NCBI RefSeq assembly: GCF_014204865.1
Contig: NZ_JACHMG010000001.1
Location: 930,001-994,000 of the forward strand
Direction of reading: 5' to 3'
Length of the DNA stretch: 64,000 nucleotides
Source of the DNA: Amycolatopsis jiangsuensis
GTDB taxonomy: Bacteria; Actinomycetota; Actinomycetes; Mycobacteriales; Pseudonocardiaceae
Below the pieces are notes generated by a model, which did not search any database, had not been told where the DNA came from, and saw only the letters and a list, made by a program, of their open reading frames with translations. Within the stretch, counting starts at the first letter, position 1. Every line of letters begins with the position of its first letter. Shown here one piece after another: positions 53,895 to 63,075 of the stretch. The position numbers and the translations under genes were made by a program.

Positions 53895-54583
53895 CATCCA
53901 CGGACAGGGCCAAGGCCGCTCGTCGGATCGTGCTGCTGCACGCAACGCCGGTCGCGATGGACCCGGTGAATGCGGCGATGGCGTCGCTCTGGCCGGAAGC
54001 GGAAGCCGTCAACCTGCTCGACGACGGCCTGACGATCGACCGCGCCAAAGACGGCCCGGATCTCTCGGAAGAGCTCATCCGGCGGTTCGTCGACTTCGGC
54101 CGCTACGCGCGGCGCAGTGGCGCGGACGGCATCCTCATCACCTGCTCGGCGTTCGGTCCGGCCATCGACCGGATGCAAGAAGAACTTCCGCTGCCGATCC
54201 TGCGTCCGAACGACGCGATGTTCCGTTCGGCAATCGCCGCCGGCGGCCGGATCGGCATGCTCGCGACGTTCGCACCGGCGGTGGCGACGATGGAGGAGGA
54301 GTTCCGCCGGTTCGCCGCGGAGGCCGGTGCGCCGACCACGCTCGAGACGATCGTCGTGCCGGACGCCATCGAGGTGCTGCGGCAGGGCGATGCGGACTCC
54401 CACAACCGCCTTGTCGCCGAGATGGCGCCGCAGTTCGCCGGCCACGACGCCATCATGCTCGCGCACTTCTCGACCTCCCGCGCGGCCGAACAGGTACGGG
54501 CGGAGGTGCAGGTGCCGGTCTTCGCCGCACCGGAGGCCGCGGTGCTGCGCATGAAAAGCCTCCTGGGAGGTGACCCGTGCTGA
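53891..54583 (+). CDS. Asp/Glu/hydantoin racemase superfamily protein, one catalytic Cys
   Basis: A 230-residue racemase-fold protein. The first catalytic Cys is present (C85 in GILITCSAFGPAID) but the second, normally in a C-T motif, is replaced: IMLAHFSTS has His192. The only other Cys is the last residue. Two-base racemisation is therefore unlikely; an isomerase, decarboxylase or lyase of this superfamily is possible. ATGA overlap with the previous gene and 7-bp overlap with the kinase gene. Confidence 0.82.
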   Translation: MTSTDRAKAARRIVLLHATPVAMDPVNAAMASLWPEAEAVNLLDDGLTIDRAKDGPDLSEELIRRFVDFGRYARRSGADGILITCSAFGPAIDRMQEELPLPILRPNDAMFRSAIAAGGRIGMLATFAPAVATMEEEFRRFAAEAGAPTTLETIVVPDAIEVLRQGDADSHNRLVAEMAPQFAGHDAIMLAHFSTSRAAEQVRAEVQVPVFAAPEAAVLRMKSLLGGDPC

Positions 54584-55851
54584 TCGGCGTGATCGCGGAC
54601 GACTTCACCGGGGCGAGCGATATCGCCAACACCCTCGCCAACGGGCAGGACGGCCTGGTGACCACGCAATACCTCGGAGTGCCCGAAGACGCTGCCGGTG
54701 CGGAGGTCGAGGCCGGCGTGATTTCCTTGAAATCCCGGTCGATCCCGGTAGCGGACGCGGTCGCTTCGTCGCTTGCGGCGTTGCATTGGCTGAAGGCGCA
54801 AGGTTGCCGGCAGATCGTTTTCAAGTACTGCTCGACCTTCGATTCGACGCCGGCGGGCAACATCGGCCCTGTCGCCGAAGCACTGGCGGACGCGCTCGGC
54901 GTCAAGGGCGTCGTCGCCTGCCCCTCGTTCCCGGCGATGCGACGCACCCTGTACCAGGGGCATCTCTTCGTCGGCGACAGGCTGCTCACCGAATCGGGGA
55001 TGCAGCATCATCCGTTGACGCCGATGACCGACGCCGACCTCCGCCGCTGGCTCCGCCTGCAGACCGATTCGGAGGTCGGTCACGTCCCCGCTCCGGTTGT
55101 GGGCGAAGGCGCCGAGGCGATCGGCGCGGCGCTGCGCGCCTGCGCGGAGCGCGGAGAGACGCTGGTGATCGTCGACGCGGTGACCGACGAGGATCTCCTC
55201 AGGATCGGCCAGGCATGCGCGGACGCGCCGCTTCTGACCGGCGGATCGGGGATCGCGCTCGGGCTCGGCGGGAACTTGATCGCCAGGGGACTCGCCGGAG
55301 GTGGCCGCACTCGCTTCGAGGGCGTAGCGGGTACCGAGGCGATCCTTGCCGGTAGCTGCTCGGGCAGGACCAGGAGCCAGGTGGATGCGCACGCCCGCAA
55401 GCACCCGACGATGGCAGTCGCGGTCGAGGACCTGCTGGATGGTCGCACCTCGCCGGACGATCTCGTGGCGTTCATCGAGGCGAACCACGGCGAAGCCCCG
55501 CTGGTCTATTCGTCAGCCGCGCCCGAGGACGTCCTGGCAGCGCAGACACGATACGGCCGCGAGGCGGTCTCCGATCGTCTGGAAGGCCTGTTCGCCGAGA
55601 CCGCCGGACGCCTCGTCGATGGTGGCGTCAGCCGGGTCGTGGTTGCCGGAGGCGAGACGTCCGGAGCCGTGGCACAGGGGCTGGACCTCGGCGGCCTGAC
55701 GATCGGTCCGGAGATCAGCCCCGGTGTTCCCGTGCTGGTCAGCGAAAAGCGAGGGGTGGCCCTCGCGCTCAAGTCGGGGAACTTCGGCGGCGCGGACTTT
55801 TTCACCCGGGCCCTCGAGGCCCTGGCCGGGGAAGGAGCGGTACATGAGTGA
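54577..55851 (+). CDS. Four-carbon acid sugar kinase (DUF1537, OtnK/DtnK-like)
   Basis: A 424-residue two-domain kinase. N-terminal motif IADDFTGASDIANTLA and C-terminal GGETSGAVAQGLDL are family signatures. Known members phosphorylate 3-oxo-tetronate, D-threonate or erythronate derivatives at C4. GTG at 54577. With the decarboxylase and isomerase genes downstream it forms the OtnK-OtnC-OtnI set, giving DHAP from a four-carbon sugar acid. Substrate stereochemistry is not predictable. Confidence 0.88.
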   Translation: MLIGVIADDFTGASDIANTLANGQDGLVTTQYLGVPEDAAGAEVEAGVISLKSRSIPVADAVASSLAALHWLKAQGCRQIVFKYCSTFDSTPAGNIGPVAEALADALGVKGVVACPSFPAMRRTLYQGHLFVGDRLLTESGMQHHPLTPMTDADLRRWLRLQTDSEVGHVPAPVVGEGAEAIGAALRACAERGETLVIVDAVTDEDLLRIGQACADAPLLTGGSGIALGLGGNLIARGLAGGGRTRFEGVAGTEAILAGSCSGRTRSQVDAHARKHPTMAVAVEDLLDGRTSPDDLVAFIEANHGEAPLVYSSAAPEDVLAAQTRYGREAVSDRLEGLFAETAGRLVDGGVSRVVVAGGETSGAVAQGLDLGGLTIGPEISPGVPVLVSEKRGVALALKSGNFGGADFFTRALEALAGEGAVHE

Positions 55852-56482
55852 GGAAGCGGGACTTCGCCGGGAACTCGTGCGGATGGGCCGGCTGCTCGCC
55901 ACGCGTCAGCTCGCGCACGGGACCGCCGGGAACCTGTCGGCGCGGCTGGGGGACGGCAGCATCCTGGTGACGCCGACCAACTCGAGCCTCGGAAATCTCG
56001 ACCCGGATCGCATCTCGAAGGTATCGCGTACCGGAGAGCTGATCAGCGGGGACAAACCATCGAAGGAGTACTTCTTCCACCTCGCCGTTTTCGACGAGCG
56101 GCCCGGTGCCCGCGCCGTCGTCCACCTGCACTCCGCCTATTCGGTCGCGGTCTCGTGCCTGCGCCATGAACAAACGGACGACGTCCTCCCGCCCTTGACG
56201 GCCTATTACGTCATGCGGGTCGGAAAACTCCCGCTGGTGCGGTATTTCCCGCCGGGCGATCGCGGGCTCGCGGAGGAGGTCCGGAGGGTCTCCCGCGAGC
56301 ACCGGTCGATGTTGCTGGCCAACCACGGGTCGATCGTCTCGGGTGCGAGCCTGAGCGACGCCGTCTCCGCCTCCGAGGAACTCGAGGAGACGGCCAAGAT
56401 CTCCTTCATCCTCGGCGGCCGGCCGACCTCGCCGCTCGGCGCCGAGCAGATCGCCGGCCTCACCCGGGCGTTCCCGGCTTGA
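55844..56482 (+). CDS. Class II aldolase/adducin family (OtnC-like decarboxylase)
   Basis: A 212-residue zinc-type class II aldolase. Metal-ligand motif HLHSAYSVAV and a later LANHGSI; LSARLGDGSILVTPTNSSLG is a phosphate-site region. In the acid-sugar pathway OtnC decarboxylates 3-oxo-tetronate-4-phosphate to DHAP. ATG at 55844 with GGGGAAGGAG; overlaps the kinase stop by 8 bp. Fuculose-phosphate aldolase-like activity is the alternative. Confidence 0.87.
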   Translation: MSEEAGLRRELVRMGRLLATRQLAHGTAGNLSARLGDGSILVTPTNSSLGNLDPDRISKVSRTGELISGDKPSKEYFFHLAVFDERPGARAVVHLHSAYSVAVSCLRHEQTDDVLPPLTAYYVMRVGKLPLVRYFPPGDRGLAEEVRRVSREHRSMLLANHGSIVSGASLSDAVSASEELEETAKISFILGGRPTSPLGAEQIAGLTRAFPA

Positions 56483-56531
56483 TCGGGATCCCGTTCTCCA
56501 CGACCACTACCACCTGGAAAGGATCATCAGC

Positions 56532-57740
56532 ATGAGCTTCGCGTTCTCCGAGGGCAACCCCGTCGAAGACACGTCCAAGTACGGCCACCCCCCGTTCGAC
56601 ACGGAACGCCTGGATCGTCTCATGGAGGAAGCGGGCCTCGACGCGCTCCTCGTGACGTCCAAGCACAGCATCCAGTACCTCCTTGGCGGCTACCGGTTCT
56701 TCTTCTACGACTACATGGACGCCCACGGGCTCAGCCGCTACCTGCCGTTCTTCGTCTATGTGAAGGGCCGTCCGCTGGACTCCGGGTACGTCGGCGCCCC
56801 GATGGAGCGATACGAGAAGCAGCTCGGCAGCTTCTGGGTCACCAACCTCGACCTCACGAAACAGACGAGCACCGGGTACGCCGGCGCGGCCGCCGAGCTC
56901 CTGAAGCGCCTCGGCGGCGACGCGGGCCGCGTCGGCATCGAGGTCGGGTTCATGCCGATCGACGCGTTCCGGGTCTTGGAAGCGCAGCTTCCGGGAGTCG
57001 AGCTGGCGGACGCCACGTACACCCTCGAGGTGCTGCGGGCGCTGAAGTCGCCGCGGGAGCTGGCGATCCTCAAGGAGGCTTCCGAGAAGGTCGTCGATTC
57101 GATGCTCGCCGTCTTCGCCAAATTCGGTCCGGGCACCAGCAAGCTGACGCTCTTCGACGCGTTGCGGCAGGAGGAGACGGCGCGCGGCATGAAGTTCGAG
57201 TACGCGCTGACGAACATCGGAACCGCCTTCAACCGTGCGCCCTATGACAAGACCTGGGAGGAAGGCGAGACGCTGGCGCTCGATTCCGGCGGCAACTACC
57301 AGGGCTACATCGGCGACGTCTGCCGCATGGGCTACGCCGGCGAGCCGGACCAGGAGCTCGTCGATCTCCTCGGACAGGTCGAGCTCGTGCAGCAGTCCGC
57401 TCGCAAGAACCTCCGGGCGGGCACCGTCGGCGCGGAGATCTTCGAGAACGCGAACGCCGCGCTGGGGGAGTGTTCGGCGAGTGACCAGATGTTCTTCGCC
57501 GCGCACGGTATGGGCATCGTCAGCCACGAGGCTCCCTGGCTCATGCCGGATGCGTTCCCCCGATACACGCCCCGGCACCGCGACCAGCCGCTGGAGGCCG
57601 GCATGGTGATCTCGATCGAGACGGAGCTGCACCACACCGGACGCGGGTTCATCAAGTTGGAGGACACGGTCGCCATCACGCCGGACGGATGCGAGGGCTT
57701 CGGCGATCATGGCCACGGCTGGAACATCGCGGGCCGCTGA
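56532..57740 (+). CDS. M24 family metallopeptidase/creatinase-like hydrolase
   Basis: A 402-residue pita-bread-fold enzyme: N-terminal creatinase-like domain (about 1-165), catalytic domain (about 175-400). All five expected metal ligands are visible: two Asp in ALDSGGNYQGYIGDVCRMGY, His in FFAAHGMGIVSH, and Glu in ISIETEL and KLEDTVAI. Members include Xaa-Pro peptidase, creatinase and DMSP lyase DddP. Its place inside an acid-sugar operon is unusual; it may release the acid from an amide or ester conjugate. Overlaps the isomerase gene by 32 bp if that starts at 57709. Confidence 0.85.
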   Translation: MSFAFSEGNPVEDTSKYGHPPFDTERLDRLMEEAGLDALLVTSKHSIQYLLGGYRFFFYDYMDAHGLSRYLPFFVYVKGRPLDSGYVGAPMERYEKQLGSFWVTNLDLTKQTSTGYAGAAAELLKRLGGDAGRVGIEVGFMPIDAFRVLEAQLPGVELADATYTLEVLRALKSPRELAILKEASEKVVDSMLAVFAKFGPGTSKLTLFDALRQEETARGMKFEYALTNIGTAFNRAPYDKTWEEGETLALDSGGNYQGYIGDVCRMGYAGEPDQELVDLLGQVELVQQSARKNLRAGTVGAEIFENANAALGECSASDQMFFAAHGMGIVSHEAPWLMPDAFPRYTPRHRDQPLEAGMVISIETELHHTGRGFIKLEDTVAITPDGCEGFGDHGHGWNIAGR

Positions 57741-58530
57741 AGTGGAGCGTGACGTGCCCGCCTACCCCTACAGTGCGCACATCGGCTACCTCTTCACGGA
57801 CCGGCCGATGGCGGAGCGGATCGGCTCGGCGATCTGGTGCGGCTTCACGGCGATCGAGCATCCGGCGCCGTACTCCGTGCCGGCCGCGGAAATGGCCGGC
57901 TGGTTGCGGTCGGCCGGTGCTCGGTATGTGCAGCTGGGCCTCTACTCGGGCGATGCGTCGAAGGGTGAGAAGGGGCTCGGCATCTTCCCGGACCGGCGTG
58001 CCGAGTTCCGCGAGAGCGTCACTCAGGCGCTGGACTACGCGGAGGCCGTCGGGGCATCGATGGTGCATGCGATGGCCGGTGTCCTGCCGCGCGCGCAGCG
58101 GGCTCAGCAGCACTGGGACTGCTATGTCGAGAACCTTGCCTTCGCCGCCCGGGAGGCCGCACCGCGGGGCATCAAGATCATCGTCGAGGCGATGAGCGAA
58201 ACCGCGGTGCCGGAGTACTTCTTCGACGCCCCGGATCAAGCGGCCCGCGCCATCGGAGAGGCCGGCGAAGAGAACATCGGCCTTTTGCTGGACGTCTTCC
58301 ACACGGTCAGCGCCGGCTTGGCCGTGGAGCAGGAGATCGCCAAACACGCCGCGCTGCTGGCGCACGTGCACATCGCGGACGTTCCCGGACGCCACGAGCC
58401 GGGGTCGGGGACGGTGGATTTCGACCAGGTGAAGCTCGCTCTGCGAAAGGCGAACTACGACGGCTTTCTGGGGTGCGAATACAGTCCGATCGAGTCGACC
58501 GAAGCGGGGCTCGGATGGCTGCGCCCCTGA
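57709..58530 (+). CDS. Hydroxypyruvate isomerase-like TIM barrel (OtnI-like)
   Basis: A 273-residue xylose-isomerase-like TIM barrel. Metal-site residues are plausible in IIVEAMSE, LLLDVFHTV, AHVHIADVPGRHEPGSG and GFLGCEYSP. Family members interconvert 2-oxo and 3-oxo tetronate phosphates (OtnI) or hydroxypyruvate and tartronate semialdehyde. The start is uncertain: ATG 57709 overlaps the M24 gene; GTG at 57742 or 57754 (GGAG five bases upstream) are alternatives. Last island-specific gene before gnd. Confidence 0.82.
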   Translation: MATAGTSRAAEVERDVPAYPYSAHIGYLFTDRPMAERIGSAIWCGFTAIEHPAPYSVPAAEMAGWLRSAGARYVQLGLYSGDASKGEKGLGIFPDRRAEFRESVTQALDYAEAVGASMVHAMAGVLPRAQRAQQHWDCYVENLAFAAREAAPRGIKIIVEAMSETAVPEYFFDAPDQAARAIGEAGEENIGLLLDVFHTVSAGLAVEQEIAKHAALLAHVHIADVPGRHEPGSGTVDFDQVKLALRKANYDGFLGCEYSPIESTEAGLGWLRP

Positions 58531-58582
58531 CCATGTCCGTGCCCAGCAAAGCCCCTCTTGTCACCGACCGGACGGATCGACC

Positions 58583-60085
58583 ATGACCGATACCGAGAGC
58601 AACGGACGCGCCGAGAGCACTGTCCACCCGGAGACCCCCGCCGGCACGGCCAACATCGGCGTGGTGGGCATGGCGGTGATGGGGTCGAACCTGGCCCGCA
58701 ACCTCGCCGGCCGCGAGGGCAACACCGTCGCGGTCTACAACCGCTCTTCCGGCCGGACCCGTGCCCTGGTCCGGGAACACCCCGAGGCCTGCTTCCTGGC
58801 GTCGGAGTCCGTCGACGACTTCGTCGCGTCCTTGGCCCGGCCCCGCACCGCGATCATCATGGTGCAGGCCGGCCGCGGCACCGACGCGGTGATCGAGCAG
58901 CTCGCCGAACGCTTCGAGCCGGGCGACATCATCGTGGACGGCGGCAACGCGAACTTCCACGACACCATCCGGCGCGAGCGCGACCTCCGCGAGCAGGGCC
59001 TGAACTTCGTCGGCGCCGGGATCTCGGGTGGTGAAGAGGGCGCTCTGCGCGGGCCGTCGATCATGCCCGGCGGATCCGCCGAGGCCTGGGAGACGCTGGG
59101 CCCCATCCTGAAGTCGATCGCCGCCGTGGCCGAGGGCGAACCCTGTGTGACGCACGTCGGCACCGACGGCGCCGGCCACTTTGTGAAGATGGTGCACAAC
59201 GGCATCGAGTACGCCGACATGCAGCTCATCGCCGAGTCCTACGACCTGCTTCGCCGCGTGGGCGGGCACGGTGTCGACGAGCTGGTGCAGATCTTCGAGC
59301 GGTGGAACGAGGGCGACCTGGAGTCGTATCTGATCGAGATCACCGGCGAGGTGCTCAAGCAGCGCGACGCCGGCACGGGCAAGCCGCTCGTCGACGTCAT
59401 CCGTGACGAGGCCGGCTCCAAGGGCACCGGTGTGTGGACCGTGCAGAACGCGGTCGGGCTCGGCATCCCCGTCTCCGGCATCGGTGAGGCGGTGTTCGCC
59501 CGCGCGGTGTCTTCGAACGCGACCCAGCGCGCCGCCGTGCACCGGTCGGTGCAGAGCCGGCCGGAAATCGCGCAGGTGCCGGACACGTTCGCCGACGACG
59601 TCCGTGCGGCGCTGTACGCATCGAAGGTCGTCGCGTACGCGCAGGGATTCGACCTCGTCATCGCCGGAGCGAGGGAGTACGGCTGGGACATCGACCTCGG
59701 CAATTTGGCCAAGATCTGGCGTGGCGGCTGCATCATCCGCGCCCAGTTCCTCAACCGCGTCGCCGAGGCGTACGCGGAGAACCCGGAACTGGAGTCGTTG
59801 TTGGTCGACCCGTACTTCGCGAACGCCGTCGCCGAGGGCGAAGCGGCCTGGCGTCGCATCGTCGGCATCGCGGCGGCGTCGGGCATTCCCGCGCCGGGCT
59901 TCTCGTCGGCGCTGTCGTACTACGACGCCCTCGCCTCCACCCGCCTGCCTGCCGCGCTCATCCAGGGACAGCGCGACTTCTTCGGCGCGCACACCTACCA
60001 GCGCATCGACAAGGACGGCACCTTCCACACCCTCTGGTCCGACGACGCCCGCCGCGAGGTTGAACAGGAGCCTTCCACGCGCTAG
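58583..60085 (+). CDS. gnd: 6-phosphogluconate dehydrogenase (NADP-dependent, decarboxylating)
   Basis: A 500-residue 6PGDH. Seen: cofactor loop VVGMAVMGSNLARNLA, DGGNANFHDT, GAGISGGEEGALRGPSIMPGG and the catalytic HFVKMVHNGIEYADMQ. A C-terminal tail QGQRDFFGAHTYQRID is diagnostic. About 25 extra N-terminal residues are present. It gives ribulose-5-phosphate. Pairing with the G6PDH-like gene at the other end of the island suggests a phosphogluconate step or NADPH supply. Its TAG overlaps the stop of the converging MarR gene at CTAG. Confidence 0.93.
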   Translation: MTDTESNGRAESTVHPETPAGTANIGVVGMAVMGSNLARNLAGREGNTVAVYNRSSGRTRALVREHPEACFLASESVDDFVASLARPRTAIIMVQAGRGTDAVIEQLAERFEPGDIIVDGGNANFHDTIRRERDLREQGLNFVGAGISGGEEGALRGPSIMPGGSAEAWETLGPILKSIAAVAEGEPCVTHVGTDGAGHFVKMVHNGIEYADMQLIAESYDLLRRVGGHGVDELVQIFERWNEGDLESYLIEITGEVLKQRDAGTGKPLVDVIRDEAGSKGTGVWTVQNAVGLGIPVSGIGEAVFARAVSSNATQRAAVHRSVQSRPEIAQVPDTFADDVRAALYASKVVAYAQGFDLVIAGAREYGWDIDLGNLAKIWRGGCIIRAQFLNRVAEAYAENPELESLLVDPYFANAVAEGEAAWRRIVGIAAASGIPAPGFSSALSYYDALASTRLPAALIQGQRDFFGAHTYQRIDKDGTFHTLWSDDARREVEQEPSTR

Positions 60086-60576
60086 CGGGCCCCCGCGAGG
60101 TAGCGGCCGGCTACCGCGCGGTTGTAGCGGGTCAGCAGGTCGGCGAAGGCTTCCTGGTCCTCGGCGGTCCAGTCGCCCATCAGGTCGGCCATCGAACCGC
60201 GTCGGCGGGCCCGGGTCTGGTGCATCCGTTCCCGGCCCGTTTCGGTCGGGGTGATGATGCTGCGCCGGCGATCGTCCGGGGCCGGGCCGCGCTCGACCAG
60301 GCCCTTGCCCAGCAGCGCCGAGACCTGGCGGCCCGCGGTGGACGGGTCGAGCCGGAGCGAGCCGGCCAGCGTGCCGATGTCGGCCGGGCCCAGGCCGTCC
60401 AGGATGCGCAGGATCAGGTACTCCGACTGGTCCAGCTCCGCGTAGACCCCGCCGCGCCGGCGCAGCAGCTCGAAATTGCGCACGAGGACCGCGGTGGCCA
60501 GCTCGAGCACGTCCAGCGAATCACCCGTACCGGACAGCCGGTCGGCCAGTTCACCTGCGTGGAAGGTCCGCTCCAT
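60082..60576 (-). CDS. MarR family transcriptional regulator
   Basis: A 164-residue MarR regulator. The winged helix contains ILDGLGPADIGTLAGSLRLD, STAGRQVSALLGKGLVERG and the DDRRRSIITPTETG wing. ATG at 60576 with GGAGGA. Divergent from the FUSC gene, with a palindrome in between, so it likely represses this transporter-like protein. Convergent with gnd; the two stops share CTAG. Confidence 0.88.
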   Translation of the reverse strand: MERTFHAGELADRLSGTGDSLDVLELATAVLVRNFELLRRRGGVYAELDQSEYLILRILDGLGPADIGTLAGSLRLDPSTAGRQVSALLGKGLVERGPAPDDRRRSIITPTETGRERMHQTRARRRGSMADLMGDWTAEDQEAFADLLTRYNRAVAGRYLAGAR

Positions 60577-60617
60577 GATCCGGTCCTCCGGGATACCTGT
60601 AGGACTCCGCCAATTAT

Positions 60618-60630
60618 CGGTATCGTACCG
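60618..60630. promoter_or_regulatory. Palindrome between MarR and FUSC genes
   Basis: CGGTATCGTACCG has perfect 5-bp arms around TCG and lies between the MarR start (60576) and FUSC start (60661), in an AT-richer stretch with promoter character. It is a plausible MarR operator. Confidence 0.55.
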
Positions 60631-60660
60631 GTGTTCACTCCATCGAGTGGGAAGGCGGGT

Positions 60661-62907
60661 GTGGTGCTGCCCAGGGGTAGGGAGATCCGGGACCGGGTCC
60701 TCGCATCGGATCCAGGGCTGAGCCGGCTGCGGTCGGCGGTGTCGGTGACGGTTTCGCTGGGCAGCGTGCTGGGGGTGGAGTACCTGCTGGCCCGGCTGAC
60801 CGGGGCGGCCCCGACCGGGGTGCTGACCGGGATGATGGTCGGCGCCATCGTGGCGATGATGGGCTCGATGGCCCTGGTCCAGGGCGGGGCATGGGCGAAG
60901 GCGAAGACCGCGGTGTTCTTCCCGGTCGCGTTCGGCGCCGGGATGGTGCCCGGCGCCGCGGTGAGCGCGCGTCCGTCGCTGATGCTCGCCGGGTTCGTGG
61001 TGGTGATGTTCCTCGCCGTCTTCGTGCGGCGGTTCGGCCCGGCGTTCTTCTTCTACGGCTTCATGGCCTGGATCGGCTACTTCTTCGCCTCCTTCCTGCA
61101 CGCGACGATGGCGACGCTGCCCTCGATGCTGCTGGCGATCGTGGTGGCCACGGCGTGGGTGCTGCTGCTGTCGGTGACCCTGCTGCGCACGAACGCCACC
61201 CGCACCCTCGGACAGGTGGTGCACGCGTTCGACGCCCGGGGCCGGGCACTGACCCGGGCCTGCGCGGACCTGCTGGCCAACCGCGATCCTCGTCACGAGG
61301 CCCGCCTCCGCAAGCGGGTGCAGGCGAGGCAGGCGCGCATCGCGGAGGCGGCGCTGATGGTCGAGGCCTGGTCCGCGCAGCCCGGCGCGCTGCCGGAAGG
61401 TCTCTCCGCGGCACGGCTGCGGCGCACCATGGTCGAGGCGCACCACCTTCTCGACCAGCTGGCGACCGCGGCGTACGCGCTGCTCAGCAGTGGTTCCGGG
61501 CTGAGCGTGCTGGCCGCGGAGGTGGCCGACCGGCTGGCCCGCGGCGACGACCGGGGTGCGGCCGAGGTCGCCTACCGGTTCGCCGGGCTGGCCGAACGGG
61601 CCGGCGGCACCACCGGCGGCTGGTGGCCGGCGCGGCATTTCGCGACCGCCGCGCTCGACCTCGTGCCGGTGCTGGCCCGCGCGCCGAAGCCGGGTCCCGC
61701 GGGCGCCGAACCGGTCGACGACTTCGAACCGGCGGTGGGCCTCGCGTTCGGGAACCTGCCGGGGTCGGCGGCCGCTGCGGGTGACGTACCCGCCCGGCAC
61801 ACGCGGTGGAACCCGTTGTCCCGCCTGGACTTCACCACTCGTCAGGCGGTGCAGGGGGCGCTCGCGGGAGCGCTGGCGATCCTGGTCGGCAAGGAGCTGT
61901 CCGACACGCGCTACTACTGGGCGGTGCTCGCCGCGTTCATCATGTTCACCGGTACCGCGACCCGCACCGAGACGTTCATCAAGGGCTTCAACCGGGTACT
62001 GGGCACGCTGCTGGGCCTGCTCGCCTCGATCGGCATGGCCGAGCTCACGGCGGGCAGCACGGCGGCAGTGCTCGCCACCATCTGCGCTTGCATGTTCTTC
62101 GGTTTCTACCTGATCCGGATCTCGTACGCGTGCATGATCTTCTTTCTCACGATCATGCTCGGCCAGCTCTACAGTGCGCTGAACGAGTTCTCCGCGGGCC
62201 TGCTCGTGCTACGGCTGGAAGAGACCGCGGCCGGTGCCGCGGTGGGACTGCTGGTGGCGCTGGTCGTCACGCCACTGTCCACTCGCGACACTGTGCGCCA
62301 GGCCCGGGACAACCTGCTCGGCGCGCTCGGTGAGCTGCTCTCGGCCGCAGCCACGCGGCTGGGCCGGGCTCCGGGCGAGTCCGACTTCGACGCGTTGGCC
62401 CGCACCCTGGACCACCGGCTGTACCAGCTCGCGCTGGTCGCCCGGCCGCTCACCCGCCCGGTGCTCGGCGGCACGACCTCGCCGCGGCTGCGGCACCGGC
62501 TCTCCCTCTACGCCGCGCTCGCCACCCACGGCCGCGCGCTCGCGGTGGCGATGCGCAGCCCCGCCGGTACCTGCGCCCGGCATCCGGACGGGCCGGTGGC
62601 CGCGTGCACGGCGCTCGCCACCGCGGTCGAGGAGCTTTCCGAGGGGGAACCGGGCGCGGCCCGTCCGGCGGCGGCGGACCCGTTGGCGCGGGCGGATGTG
62701 GCGCTGTTCGCCTACACCCCGGCCGCGGCGGGGGACCGGGCGACGGACCCGGTGCTGCGCGCGCTCACCCACGTCTACCACGTGCTGCGTGATCTGACCG
62801 CGACCGGGCCGCCCGAGCTGCGGCGGGCGCCCAGTCTGCCCGCGCCGACCGTCCCGCGGCTGTACCGGCAGGTCCGCGCCGGGCTGCCGGTGACCCCGGA
62901 CCGGTGA
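60661..62907 (+). CDS. FUSC family membrane protein
   Basis: A 748-residue protein with two membrane blocks of several helices (about residues 20-180 and 395-540) flanking a soluble region, as in aromatic-acid exporter/fusaric acid resistance (FUSC) proteins. Segments such as LGVEYLLARLTGAAPTGV and YYWAVLAAFIMFTGTATRTE mark the two halves. GTG at 60661 (or 60664) after GAAGG; the longer open frame runs back antisense of the MarR gene. Likely exports a toxic or aromatic compound under MarR control. Confidence 0.82.
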   Translation: MVLPRGREIRDRVLASDPGLSRLRSAVSVTVSLGSVLGVEYLLARLTGAAPTGVLTGMMVGAIVAMMGSMALVQGGAWAKAKTAVFFPVAFGAGMVPGAAVSARPSLMLAGFVVVMFLAVFVRRFGPAFFFYGFMAWIGYFFASFLHATMATLPSMLLAIVVATAWVLLLSVTLLRTNATRTLGQVVHAFDARGRALTRACADLLANRDPRHEARLRKRVQARQARIAEAALMVEAWSAQPGALPEGLSAARLRRTMVEAHHLLDQLATAAYALLSSGSGLSVLAAEVADRLARGDDRGAAEVAYRFAGLAERAGGTTGGWWPARHFATAALDLVPVLARAPKPGPAGAEPVDDFEPAVGLAFGNLPGSAAAAGDVPARHTRWNPLSRLDFTTRQAVQGALAGALAILVGKELSDTRYYWAVLAAFIMFTGTATRTETFIKGFNRVLGTLLGLLASIGMAELTAGSTAAVLATICACMFFGFYLIRISYACMIFFLTIMLGQLYSALNEFSAGLLVLRLEETAAGAAVGLLVALVVTPLSTRDTVRQARDNLLGALGELLSAAATRLGRAPGESDFDALARTLDHRLYQLALVARPLTRPVLGGTTSPRLRHRLSLYAALATHGRALAVAMRSPAGTCARHPDGPVAACTALATAVEELSEGEPGAARPAAADPLARADVALFAYTPAAAGDRATDPVLRALTHVYHVLRDLTATGPPELRRAPSLPAPTVPRLYRQVRAGLPVTPDR

Positions 62908-63075
62908 CCCCGGACCGCGCGGCGTGCGGCTCTTCACGGACCCGGCTCGGATCGGCGCGGTCCGGCGAGGGCGGGTAGTGTCCCAGCATCCGGGAGAGGT
63001 TAGGCCATGATGGTGAATCACCTTCATGTTCTTTAGAGTTCGGTAGTCACGTCCTGTTGAACCCCAAGGGAACCG

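Noticed and set aside
60082..60085. Shared CTAG at the stops of gnd and the MarR gene
   Set aside because: A neat overlap of two stop codons, but such compact convergent ends are common and need no special explanation.
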